The translations under genes were made by a program, and so were the position numbers. From Tipula vernalis (taxonomy: Eukaryota > Arthropoda > Insecta > Diptera > Tipulidae), in assembly GCA_958295665.1 (NCBI GenBank), contig OY282558.1:69676789-69740788 (forward strand): 64,000 nt of DNA, read 5' to 3'. Below, piece after piece: positions 23,392 to 34,167 of the stretch; within the stretch, counting starts at the first letter, position 1; every line of letters starts with the position of its first letter. The notes under the pieces are model-generated. The model searched no databases. It was given only the letters and a program-made list of their open reading frames with translations, and had not been told where the DNA came from.

Positions 23392-26300
23392 TTCTCCCCG
23401 CCTTGAAATCTCGTCGAGTTCAATTTCAAGTGGAAGCGAACATATTTTAATGATGGCTCGTTGATAGACGCCGGTTTGGGTTTGAACGCTGACTACGCGA
23501 ACTAAACCATCAGTTCCAGCGTTTATTGCGACAATTCTCCCCATCTGCCACTTCATGGGAGGAAGATTGTCATCTTTAAGCAGCACAATTTGACCAATTT
23601 TTATTTTTGGTTGTTGAGCAGTCCATTTCCGTCGATGCTGAAGTTCTTGTAAATAATCTTTGGACCACCTGGCCCAAAAATGTTGACTCAGTTGTTCAAT
23701 GAGGCGCCACCGTTTATTGTACCCGATGGCTTCATTGGTGAATATTGGGTTCTGGTATGGCAGTTAATGGTCGGCCGATCAAAAAATGTCCAGGAGTAAG
23801 AATTGCTGTACCATCGGGAACTGAGGTGAGTGGTGTTATGGGCCGGGAAATCAAAATGGCTTCCACTTGTTTGCACAGCGTGTTTAATTCTTCGTATGTA
23901 AAGACTTCGTTACCCATGACACGACGCAGATGAAATTTTGCAGATTTTACAGCTGCTTCATTACAAACAATTGGTACAATTGGTTAATTCAGAATTTGCC
24001 CCCACGAAGTTTGTACCATTATCAGAGAACACCTTCCTACATACTCCTCTTGTGGCCCAAAAACGTCTAAATGCACCCAGGAAGGCAGCCGATGAAACAT
24101 CTGCAGCTAGTTCCAAATGTACGGCTTTGGTTGCAAAGCAGACGAAGATCCAGAGATACGTTTTAATTGGTGCTCGGCCACGAATTCTTTGCGTGATGTA
24201 AAATGGACCACAAAAATCAATTCCAACACAGTGGAATGGTGGCGCTGCTACAACTCGCTCCTTCGGTAAATTGCCCATCTGTTGTACTATTGAAGTAGGG
24301 TTGACTCGGCGACATCGGATGCAATCTCGAAATATTTATGCTGCTAATTTTCGACCATGGATTGGCCAAAACTGTTCACGAACCGTTGCCAACAATGCTT
24401 GGGGGCCAACATGAAGATATTTTCTGTGAAAATATGTAAGCAGAGTTTTGGTAAATGGATGGGAGGAAGGAAGTAAGATCGGATGTTTCGTAGAGTATGG
24501 CAGTGAGGAAAACTGCAATCTACCACCGACTCGAATTAGATCATTCGCATCAAGGAAAAGTGATAGACTTCTTAATTGGTTTGAATGCATAAGGAAGTCC
24601 TTCCTTTGAAGCCCAATTGAAGACTGTAACATTGGCGGTCCATGAAACCATAAATCGCATCGTATCAAATCTGCTGGCGTTTTTCCTCGAGATACGACAT
24701 CTGCGGGGTTTTGTTTCGACTCAATATGATACCATTGTTGAGAATTCGTTAGTTCTTGTATTTGTGCAACTCTGTTTGCCACAAATGTTTTCAAATGTGA
24801 GGGTGACGATTTCAGCCAATGGATTACAATTGTTGAGTCCGTCCAGTAAATTATATCACTGATAAAAAAATTAACAATGGCACGAACTTGTGTGATCAAT
24901 TGTGCCGTTAATAATGCCGCCGCTAGTTCCAAGCGTGGTATCGCAGATTTGTGTAGTGGTGCTACTCTAGACTTAGAGCATAAAAGTTGCACAAGGAACC
25001 GCCCGTTCGGTTGTCCACATCTGGTTCTAATACGCTACCCGGAACAAAATCTTCAAATAAAAACCGTGGAATGGATAACTGATTTAGCTCACATAGATTT
25101 TTTCGAAATGTCTGCCAATGTGTGTGGTAATTTCCTAAATTCAACTTAAGCTGCCACAGCTTCTGCATAAATACCTTTCCCAATACCACGACCGGAGATA
25201 CTAATCCGAGAGGATCAAACAATCGTGCAATTTCGGAGATGATGACCCGTTTCGTCACTTTGGTTTGACTGAAGATTTGTTGTACACGAAATTGTAAGAC
25301 ATCCCTTTGTGGTTGCCAGAAAAGTCGTAGTCGTCGTTATCAAACTGCATTAATTGCTCATGATGTTCCGGCGAAATGTCGGCGAGAATATCTGGCGAAT
25401 TGGAGCACCATTTTCGTAGTTCCATCCCGCACGTAGAGATCACCGTGATTATTGACGCCTTTAATTCGTTGGCTGTAGTTATAGAATTGGCCCCAGTTAA
25501 CATATCATCGACATACACGTCATGTCGAATTGCATCGCTAGCTGCAGGGAACTTCTCTTGATTGTCAATTGCACACTGTATAAGGCAACGCGTGGCAAGA
25601 AATGGGGCTGAAGATGTACCGTACGTTACAGTTTTTAGGCGGTAGCTCTGCAGAGGCTAATATGTATTATTTTGCCAGTAGGTCATCTGATACTTGGAGT
25701 CTTCTTCATTCATTAGTTTCTGGCGGTACATCTTCGAAACGTCTGCGCTGAATACATATTTGTGTGACTTAAAACGACATAGAATAGATACTAATTTAAT
25801 TGGTAGGCAGCTTGAAGTACAGGACCTCGACAAAGCCTCCTCTCCAAGTTGTAAAAACGTCGCATGGCGATTGCCGAGGAGTCGCCCAGGACTGTAGGTT
25901 TATGAGTAAATGGCAATCGCACGGCAAATCTACCCGTGTCATCTCGTCTGATTTGGTCGACAAAATGTTTATCGCATGGGTGATCCTTCGCAGTCGAGCT
26001 TCCAAAATCTTTCAATGTCCTCTTCAATGGTCGTAATGGATGATGTTAATAGTGAACATCCTGATATAATCCAACCCACGACGGTATTTTGAAGACCCGG
26101 CAAATTGTCTCCTAATTTGATTTGACCAACTTTGAATAAATCGAAGAAAAATTTCTGCTCCAATAAGCAGGTCGATATTTTGGGCGCTTGCAAAATTTGG
26201 ATCAGCCAATCGTAGATTACCTGGAATGGGCCAGCCAGTAGTATTTATCGACACGGATGAAGCAATATTTCTAATTACAGGTAGAACTAATACCTCAAGG

Positions 26301-26480
26301 TCAGTAGCAAAATTGGTTACCATTGATCGTAGTTTGACGCATCCACTGGAGGAAGACGGTATAGATGAAGCACCAATTCCGCCAATTTTGACAGACACTT
26401 GTTCTAGTGGAAGCCGCAGTCTTGATGCAAATGAATTGCTTATATAATTCATTTGAGATCCGGAATTCTATAATGCCCGT
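23392..26480 (-). pseudogene. BEL-1 pol region (A17 protease, RT, RNase H, integrase)
   Basis: Broken polyprotein. The protease resembles peptidase A17, but its active-site LDSGS reads NSGSQMNYIS (about 26450-26470) directly after a stop, so the catalytic Asp is lost. The RT palm motif is present as MYVDDMLTG near 25515. The RNase H-like part gives AIPRLELAAALL and YWTDSTIVIHWL (about 24700-24960). The integrase shows VGIDFCGPF and FSDNGTNF (about 24000-24230). The C-terminal domain gives KWQMGRIVAINAG and GVYQRAI (about 23440-23570). The segments lie in different frames, with breaks near 26030, 25790, 25260, 24980, 24330, 23940 and 23730. Confidence 0.85.
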
Positions 26481-27802
26481 CCCACTCAGCTGTAGCCAAG
26501 AACACATGTGTAGGTTCATGTTTATATTTAATGGATGTGAGTGTAGCAGACTTGGACGATGTTGGAATAGCTGAAGATAGTGGCAAAGCCTTTACGTTGT
26601 TTGCCGTCGCAGCTGCGTTGGAAGTGCTAATGTTCATATGCAACAAAGTGTGGTGCTGTAGTTGGCAAACCTTACATGACTCTTGCAGGTTTGAGACAAT
26701 TAAAACATAGCTCAAGCTTTTTTCTTGTTCTTGTCGATCTCTGATTGACATCTTTAAAAATGCAAAACAGCCCAGAATGGAATTTGAATTTTTATTACAT
26801 AGAACGCAATAATAGACATTCAAAGTGGCATGATGTGAACTCGGAACATTGTAAAATCGTTGTGGCCTTGATTGCATGTGATTTAACGTAGATGATGGAG
26901 GTTTCACATGTGCGGAAGAACTTGACGTTTTGGTTGGCAACAAATCTAATTTCGCACATCATCGTTTGATAAACTGGGTAATATCATTGTACGTTGCGAT
27001 TCTATCTACAGGGTCGGCTTCACACCATTTTTCTTTTGTTTCAGGATCGAATTTGCTTGATATTAGGAATACAATCAAGTCATCCCATTGCTCTGTTGGT
27101 CGATGCAGCGTTCGAAGAGACCGCAAATGCGAATTGAACCCGTCGTGCAACTCCATTACCCGGTGCGAACAGGGTTTATCCAAAGCCTTAACTGTGAACA
27201 ACCATTTGATGTGATGTTCACAGATCCGGTTAGGTTGATTGAATCGTTCTTTTAGTATCTTCCTGGCCACTTCGTAATTTGGTTCCGTGAAATCTAACGC
27301 TTCTATTGAATGGAGTGCAGGCAGCATCCTTTAAAGCGTGCTTCAAATATTGGAACTTCGCCATTTCACTCAACGCAGGATTTAAATGGACCAATGAATC
27401 GAAACACTCGATGAACTCTGACCATTTCATAATGTCACCGGAAAACGTGGCCAATGCAATTTCCGGCAGCTTTGTGCTCAACCTGGGTGATCGATTGGCT
27501 TCTTCGTTCTTAGGCGTCCGCTTAAATGATAATGCTTCCAACTTCTTTTCCAGCACTGGACGAACGGAGAAGTATAAATTTTCGATAATAGCTCGATTTG
27601 CCGTAGCATCTGGTTCTTCCTCAGCATCTATAACAAGTTGATTTCCCTTATATACTTCATGGTTGCTGGTGACATCTTCCAATCTGAGACGCACTTGAGC
27701 AAATGTGGCCTCTTCAATATTGGTTTTTAACCATGCGGCGTGCCGCTGAAGTAACTCCAAATAAACCGCGACACCATTTTTAGCACGTTTAAGCAAGGCC
27801 AT
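26449..27802 (-). pseudogene. BEL-1 gag region
   Basis: Starts at ATG 27802 (MALLKRAKNGVAVYLELLQR). A DUF1759-like capsid segment follows: LPEIALATFSGDIMKWSEF and then KFQYLKHALKDAA. The frame then shifts near 27310-27330. The next frame carries EARKILKERF-type and HHIKWLF sequence. A further shift near 26950 leads to the Cys/His-rich region with CQLQHHTLLHMN, equivalent to the zinc-knuckle end of BEL gag. At least two frameshifts separate the pieces, so no full Gag can be made. The family assignment is firm. Confidence 0.8.
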
Positions 27803-28228
27803 ATTCCGTAAATGGAATTCGTAGAAGACAATTTTCGCGCACTAACACTTCACTTATATCACTTTCCACCAATCAAGAGTATTATCGAGCAGACTCACCA
27901 ATAGCAAGAAGACGTGCACAGCAAAACATCTACTCGAAGATTAACAGCAATCCGCAACAGAAGCAATGTATTTAATTGGAAATAAACCCCATATCTGACA
28001 CCAATGAATAATTCGAGGGCAAGCGTTTTTGACTCGACCGCTGAAGTATGTAGAATTTTTTATCCAAAAATAAAATAAAGTCACAAACTAATTTTGTATG
28101 TTTTCAAAATGGTGATTGGTATGGTGATAATTATTAATTTGTTCTTTATTTTTTATGATGTTTCGTGGTTGACGGATGCACAGAAAAGAGAAAGAATTGA
28201 ATTTTTTTATGACTTAAGTCTAAGTTTT

Positions 28229-28440
28229 TGTTACAAGATTCTAATCTAGGTGACCAACTATAATTTCAAGGGCCTTTATTAATTAATCTATTTAATTGTT
28301 CTTACATTTGTTAGGTTGTAATTATACTGACATTTATAACGCTCTTTGACCGTCAAATATATAAAAATATATTTTTATATATTTTTAACAATATAGGGTA
28401 CATACAGCTGAAGTTTATGCTGCTGTTTTGCGTGTGTTCA
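28229..28440 (-). repeat. BEL-1 5' LTR
   Basis: 212 bp, TGAACACACG...CTTGTAACA on the minus strand. It shares its ends and most of its length with 22579-23391. Confidence 0.85.
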
Positions 28441-28565
28441 GATCCTTTACGCAAAAATTGACACCAGAATTGCTCCGATCAGATGAGGCGTTCTCTCGCT
28501 ACAGTTCTCTCAATCATTGTAAATCGCTATTTTGTAGTTTGTAATTTTAATTAAAATTTATGTTA
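28441..28565 (+). repeat. 164-bp repeat unit, part between BEL-1 and the LINE
   Basis: GATCCTTTACGCAAAAATTG through TTAATTAAAATTTATGTTA matches the array unit at 21351-22570. Its last 13 bases (AAAATTTATGTTA, 28553-28565) are the target duplication of the LINE. Confidence 0.9.
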
Positions 28566-28647
28566 TTATTATTATTTACTGGAGGGCCATGTGGGCGATA
28601 AGCCACCTCGCACCGCGACCTAAAAGATCTATTGTGCTGGACCCTAC

Positions 28648-31600
28648 TTAATTATCCGTCCAGTCAATATTCAGGTTCTTAATGAATCTGACAATACTAC
28701 TGGCCGGTACAAGATACATACTATCCGGGCTCATTGTTCTCCCTCCTAGATGTTGCAGTCTTTGCTGGAAAATGGCTGGGCAATGGCACAGAACATGTTC
28801 CGCTGATTCCGCTTCCAGACCGCAGAAGCGGCATCCATCTGTCGTACTTAGGCCCATCTTCTTAAGATGATACCTTAAGGGGACATGACCTGTGAGGAAG
28901 CCAGTAAGCAGCCTCAACTCAGGTTTCCTAAGTTCAAGACACTCCTTAACCCTGACAGACGAAGGTGATATAAATTTCTTCGCCTGCCGTAAACCTGGAA
29001 TTCTGCGCCAGTATGAGGACTTTTGAACATCCTCCCAGCGTTTTACCGCTGCTCTAAGGTGTCCCTTAGTGACACCGCAGAAGGGTTCTGGTCCAAAAAA
29101 TGGAGAGGCAGAACCCTCACGGGCGAGGCCATCAGCTGGCTCGTTTCCTTCGATTCCAGTATGACCTGGCACCCACATAAGTGTTACCTTATTTGAGCCT
29201 GCCAGATGTTTAATAACCTTCAGACAATCCCATACCAGCCTTGACTCAACGGTTCAAGACCTAAGAGCTTTTAAGGCTGATTGGCTGTCTGATACGATAT
29301 AAATCTTTGCATCGTTTAGGCCTTTTGCTATGCCTATCCTAGCGCAAAGTTCTATAGCATGTACTTCTGCTTGAAAAACGGTAGCATTGGTACCCAAGGA
29401 CTTCGAGAAGGTAGTGCCACTCCCGTGTATTCCTATCCCCGCCCCATCTTTCGTTTTTGATCCATCTGTAAACCATACCATGGACCCCAGCTCAAATGAT
29501 GGTCCACCTGCCCTCCACACATCCCGGTCAGGTAACCTAACACAGAATGGTTTGTGGAAGTCCAGTTTAGCTGGCATACAGTCGGAAGGCATTCCTATAG
29601 TAGGGTCTGTCTGAAATTCCTTAAGGATTTCCATATGACCCACCATATTGCCTGGCTTGATATTTCCTTCCGCCTGCATTTTCAGGGCCATACTTGCAGC
29701 GTCCTTTTTAATATGCAGGTGTAACGGTGTCAGTCCTAGAAGTGTCTCCACCCCCGCGGTTGGACATGACTTCATTGAGCCCGTAACACCGATGCAGGCT
29801 ACACGCTGAACCTTATTCAATAAGGTTTGCGTTGTCTTCTGCTCAGTTTTAGGCCATCATACAACCGATGCGTAGGTGACCATAGGCCTAATGATTGTAA
29901 GAAATGACCAGTAGATCATTTTTGGTTGTAGTCCCCAAGTACGCCCATAGAGTCTTTGACAGGCCCAGAGAGCCTTGATGGCTCTATTTTGAACTTTCAA
30001 CAAATGTTGGTTCCAGTTCAGTCTTTGATCTAGGATAACCCCTAGATATTTAACCTCGCTGGAAAAAGGAACAGTAGTACCGTTTAACGAGGGAGCTGTA
30101 AGCGCAAGCTTTGTCCTCCTCGTAAAAGGAACAATGACAGTTTTGCTTGGATTGACACTGAGCCCTTCCTGGTAACACCACTGCCATATTATATTGAGTG
30201 CATTTTGCATGCGATCAGAAATGACCTCATCAAACTTGCCTCTGATTATGATAGCCACATCATCCGCATAGCCCTGAACATCAAACCCATGGCTACTCAG
30301 AAGGACCAGTAGTCTGTCAATAACCAATGACCACAAAAGAGGAGATAGTACGCCTCCTTGGGGACAGCCCTTTACGGCCTTGATGGTTACTGATTCGCTA
30401 CCTAGTCTGGCAGTAATCTCACGATGTTCCAGCATGGAACGGATCCACCTAATTGTGGAAAGTGGAACCCTTTTTCCCATTGCTGCCCTCTCTATAGATC
30501 CATAGGAGATATTATCAAACGCCCCCTCAATGTCCACAAAGGCACAAAGGGCAATTTCTTTATATGTCACTGCTTTTTCAATCCTCGTGACTAGCCCGCG
30601 GATTTACCAGTTTGATACGCAAACTGGTCCCGATGCAGCGGATTCTTTCCAAGGACCTCACTTCTTATTTGATAGTCCAGGATTTTTTCCATCGTCTTCA
30701 AAAGAAACGATGTGAGGCTAATTGGCCGATATGCCCTGGCCTGGGTGTCTGGACGACCCCCGCCCTTTGGTATAAAGACCACATTTACTTTCCTCCACAG
30801 TTTCGGAATATAATTAAAAGCATAACTTGCCCGAAACATCTGGATCAAGCTGGGGAGTATTTCCTCAATACCTTTTTGAAGTTAAGCTGGAAAGATACCA
30901 TCCCCTCCAGCGGATTTTAAAGGTTTGAAAGACCCAATAGCCCATCGAACCTTGCTGGGTGTGAAAATTTTCCCAGAGAGACTCCACATCTTACTGCGAG
31001 GCGAATAGGCCATCTCACTCGAAGGATCATATGAGTCCTCTTGGGCTCCTACCACTACTGAATCCGGAAAGTGGGTCTCTAACAGTACCTCTAAGGTTTC
31101 CTTCCGGTTTTCAGTGAACCCCCCATCTTGCTTCTGGTGAAGTCCTAAACCATTTGAATGATCCCTGGAAAGGACTTTCTGGAGACGAGCTGCAGAGGGC
31201 AATTCATTGATTCCCTCACAGAAATTCCTCCAGGTAGCCCTTTTGGATCTCCTTAGTTCGAGATTATATTCCGTCAAGGCAATCTTATACTCGCCCCATT
31301 CACCGGTGCGTTTAGCCTTGTTAAATAATCTTCTCGATTTTTTTCCTCAGTTTACCCAGCGTCCCGTTCCACCAAGGGACCATCTTTGTGGACTCTCTTC
31401 GCTTAACTGGGCAGCTGTTCTCGTAAGCCAAGTGTATAGAATTATGCAGCTGGTTTGAACAAATCTCCAAACCCTCTGGAGACTCTATGTTCCCCACAAC
31501 CGAGGGCATTTCTGATTCGAGTGAGACTCTATAAGAGTCCCAGTCGGTCAGTTTTAGAATTCTGATTTCCTGCCGCTGCATGGTCTCAGCCGCCAAATCG

Positions 31601-32268
31601 AATCTGATGTGCAAGTGATCCGATAATGAGGCCTCTTCAGACACATGCCAGTTTTTGACCAAGTCGCTAAAATGCGGACTAGCAAGTGTCAGATCTAGGA
31701 CCTCTTGCCTAATCGCATTTATAAAAGTAGGTTTCCTTCCCCTATTGACAATGTCTACATTATTTGAGATCAGAAATTCAAAAAGGTACTCACCCCTGTT
31801 ATTGATGTCCGTGCTACCCCACACCGTGTGGTGCGCGTTTGCATCGCATCCTATCAGGTAGGCCAGCCCATTGCGTTTGCAATGAGCTATGAGCCGCCTA
31901 ACTTCAAGTGGAGGTATTAACTCTGAGTCTCCAGGAAAGTAGGCGGAGGCCATTATAGCCTCCTGTTTGCCTCTTTCACCCAGAACCTCCACCATTACTG
32001 CAACCAAGTCCCTGGAGATGAACTCTGAAATGGGAATAAAATTAATTTGCGAACTGGCCAACACAGCCGCTCTTGGACTCTGAGTTCCGTTATGATAAAT
32101 TAACTTACCCACTTGATTTGGTATACCTCTAATCTGGTTACCAATCACCCATGGCTCCTGGATTAGAGCCATGCCAATGTTTTGGCAGATAAACCTGCGA
32201 CAAAGGACGTCCGAAGACGCCTTTGCATGATGCAGGCTTATCTGCAGGCAGGCGATGTGTGCCTTCAC
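28648..32268 (-). pseudogene. LINE ORF2: endonuclease, RT, RNase H, CCHC
   Basis: Broken ORF2. An APE-type endonuclease lies at 31321-32268 (ALIQEPW, GCDANAHHTVWGS, SLSDHLHIRF). A frameshift follows near 31322 and a nonsense codon near 30880. A shift with small deletion lies near 30590. RT is at 29857-30570 (FVDIEGAFDNISYGS, GCPQGGVLSPLLW, YADDVAI), then a TGA at about 29855. RNase H follows at about 28990-29480 (VWFTDGSKTKDGAG, FQAEVHAIELC, VSDSQSALKAL; another break at about 29250; MWVPGHTGIEGNEPADGLA). The C-terminal finger is CRFCGLEAESAEHVLCHC (about 28775-28830). All catalytic signatures survive in pieces, so decay is recent, but no full protein is possible. Confidence 0.9.
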
Positions 32269-32769
32269 TTTACCGAAGGCCCCTTCTGAAGGCCCTGCTC
32301 AGCCTCCTTTTCAGCACCGCCACCACCCGCATGCTTTCTTTGTCCGGCCGATGGCTGACCAGTGTCCTCCATCGCCGTTCTGTTCGCCCCCGCTGCCTGA
32401 GAGCCTCCAGGCCTAACCAGTGGCTTGCACGGGAGGAATCCTTGTGAGGCCTTCCCCCGCGGAACCCCTGACGCCTTCCTCTCCCTTTCCCGCCTTCTCC
32501 TCACCTGTCTCCTGGAGAGGGCGGTCACCCCGGTGGTCTTAGCTACAGGTGCCGTTACCGTAGCTTCTACAGGCTTGACCACTTGGGTCCCGCCGACAGA
32601 AGCCGGCTTAGCTCCACTCTGACCACCCTTGGGATGCAATTGTACAGTCCCAAACTTATAGTTGACCTTAAAGCCAACCCGCTTGAGCTTCTCAACTGAA
32701 GAGTGGTCCATAGGGAACGTGAAAAAGGCCGAAGAGCCTTTCGCCTCTCTCCTGATCACTCTCCAGTCC
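32265..32769 (-). pseudogene. LINE ORF1 (gag-like) C-terminal part
   Basis: Open from the truncated 5' end of the element, with no ATG of its own. The visible protein starts DWRVIRREAKGSSAFFTFPM, continues through KRVGFKVNYKFGTVQLHPKG, and then becomes a basic, Pro/Gly/Arg-rich tail (SRRQVRRRRERERK). No CCHC knuckle is seen. It ends in TGA overlapping the start of ORF2 by four bases, an arrangement common in Jockey/I-type LINEs where ORF2 is made by reinitiation or frameshift. The upstream part of ORF1 was lost on integration. Confidence 0.7.
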
Positions 32770-32850
32770 AAAATTTATGTTAACCACCACTGTTTTTTTA
32801 CGCAAAAATTGACACCAGAATTGCTCCAATCGGATGAGCCATTCTGTTTC
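32770..32850 (+). repeat. 164-bp repeat unit, right remnant
   Basis: Starts with the second copy of the 13-bp target duplication. It continues with TTTTTTACGCAAAAATTGAC, CACCAGAATTGCTCC and ATCGGATGAG, matching the array unit with some divergence before leaving it near 32850. Confidence 0.8.
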
Positions 32851-33384
32851 TTCCGTGGTTCGAGGATTTAATTCGGTCTAATTTTGAGTTTCGCGGAGCG
32901 GCCTCGCCGCCTGCTGACTTTATTACGATTATATTATGCGTAAGGCATGACGCCTAAGGACCAACCTAAGCAATAATACATTTAAGTTAAAGGTTATGCT
33001 TACAGTTGATGAGTAATTGCCCATGACCAAGGGTAAAATTTCGTGTCAACTTTCTGAACATGCGATAAGACGTTACCACGTCAAAAAAAAAATTAAACAC
33101 AAACTGTATACAGGATGGCCGGCACTGAGTATATTATATTGAAGGGGTGATGGACCTCATTTTGGGGCGTCATCGAGAAATCCATGACCGTGTGTCGTTT
33201 AATCAGTAATTTACCGTCAGAATTTATTCATTTGACACATACAGCTGAAGCTAACGTCATAAATAATTTGATGAATTTCTCAACTAAAGAATAATCTTAT
33301 TCAAAATTGTTTTTATGTGCGATAAAGGTTCAATCGCTGGAAAACTGCAAAAATATGGTAAAAACGCTTTAAATTTCTCTTAAA
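32851..33384. other. Noncoding flank, nothing recognised
   Basis: Begins with a GC-rich patch (GCGGAGCGGCCTCGCCGCC, about 32895-32913) then AT-rich DNA. No ORF or terminal repeat could be assigned. It might be part of an unrecognised LTR or SINE. Confidence 0.3.
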
Positions 33385-33387
33385 AGT

Positions 33388-33476
33388 GAAGATAAGAGTG
33401 TGAATCGAACACTCAACCCAACTCACTTCAGTCGCAAATGTATAGTAACTCAATTATCTAACCAGTAACCGCGGTG
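33388..33476 (-). repeat. tRNA-like SINE head
   Basis: On the minus strand TACTGGTTAGATAATTG (A-box-like, about 33451-33467) is followed about 50 bases later by GTGTTCGATTCACAC (B-box-like, 33398-33413), with a flanking short helix AGTGT..ACACT. This is the layout of a tRNA-derived RNA polymerase III promoter. The anticodon arm is not convincing, so a SINE head or decayed tRNA is more likely than a working tRNA gene. Confidence 0.35.
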
Positions 33477-33762
33477 TGAAGTTTTTAACACAATCAATAT
33501 GTGAGAAAAAGATTTCAACCCTTAACTAAATAACACCAATCCCAGGGATTCGCTAATTCGGCAGAATTAATTTAGTCCAAATTTTAAATAATATTATGAT
33601 GATTCTCATTAGTAATCATCATTGATTATTAACAGTTGCGTCGAGATCCCGCTAATATTTTAACACGATATAGTAAAATGTTATAGTTAATTAGATTTAA
33701 AAAGCCTCATATTTCCCTTTTCCATCATATACGGTTTCTATACGAGTCAATCTCTGATTCCG

Positions 33763-33845
33763 TATCATGGCGGAGTGGTTTTCGCATAGTAGAGATCACC
33801 TGCCTGATCACCTTATTATTAAATTCGGATTTAAATACCCTACGT
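33763..33845 (+). repeat. Second tRNA-like SINE head
   Basis: TGGCGGAGTGGTTTTCGCAT (A-box-like, about 33768) and ATTCGGATTTAAATACC (B-box-like, about 33822) are spaced as in tRNA-derived promoters. Direct repeats containing TTCTATACGAG.CAATCTCT flank it at 33715-33760 and 34040-34087. Confidence 0.4.
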
Positions 33846-34167
33846 GTTTTTTACGTCTGTTGTGCGGCATAAATATTCAGCAAAGATTCAAACAGAAAAA
33901 CAGAATGATATCCGTTTCCGTTCGGCTCCGTTATTTTTATCTGGTCCGCCTCATGGTGTTTGAACCTTAAGCTTTGACATTTCATTACGGAAAGAGACAC
34001 AGTTCAAAAGTTGTCAACTTGGACAGATTTGGAAAACCTAATTTTTCATTCTATACGGTGTTCTATACGAGCCAATCTCTTAAATTCATATTATTTAGCA
34101 CAGGGTAGGATCTTGTTCCCCATATATTAATTTCACCATCTCATATTCGAATATTCGTAAACGTGAA

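Larger units (their letters stand above)
22579..28440 (-). mobile_element. BEL/Pao LTR retrotransposon 1, decayed
   Basis: Minus-strand element with canonical TG...CA ends. The 5' LTR is 28229-28440 and the 3' LTR 22579-23391, the latter enlarged by an inserted segment. A purine tract (GGCGGGGAGAA on the minus strand, about 23392-23402) abuts the 3' LTR. gag, A17 protease, RT, RNase H, integrase and the C-terminal DUF5641-like domain follow in BEL order but are split over many frames. The element sits inside the 164-bp array. No matching target duplication was found (GTTAT left, GATCC right), which suggests recombination after insertion. Confidence 0.9.
28566..32769 (-). mobile_element. Non-LTR retrotransposon with RNase H (LOA/I-type), 5'-truncated
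   Basis: A perfect 13-bp target duplication, AAAATTTATGTTA, flanks the element (28553-28565 and 32770-32782). The 3' end on the minus strand is a (TAA)n-like tail, typical of RNase H-bearing LINEs of the I/LOA group. The 5' end falls inside ORF1, so the copy is 5'-truncated. It inserted into a 164-bp repeat unit. Order on the minus strand is ORF1 end, endonuclease, RT, RNase H, CCHC finger. The clade name is an inference from domain order. Confidence 0.92.

Noticed and set aside
33388..33476. Functional tRNA gene
   Set aside because: A and B boxes are present but the acceptor and anticodon stems do not pair convincingly.
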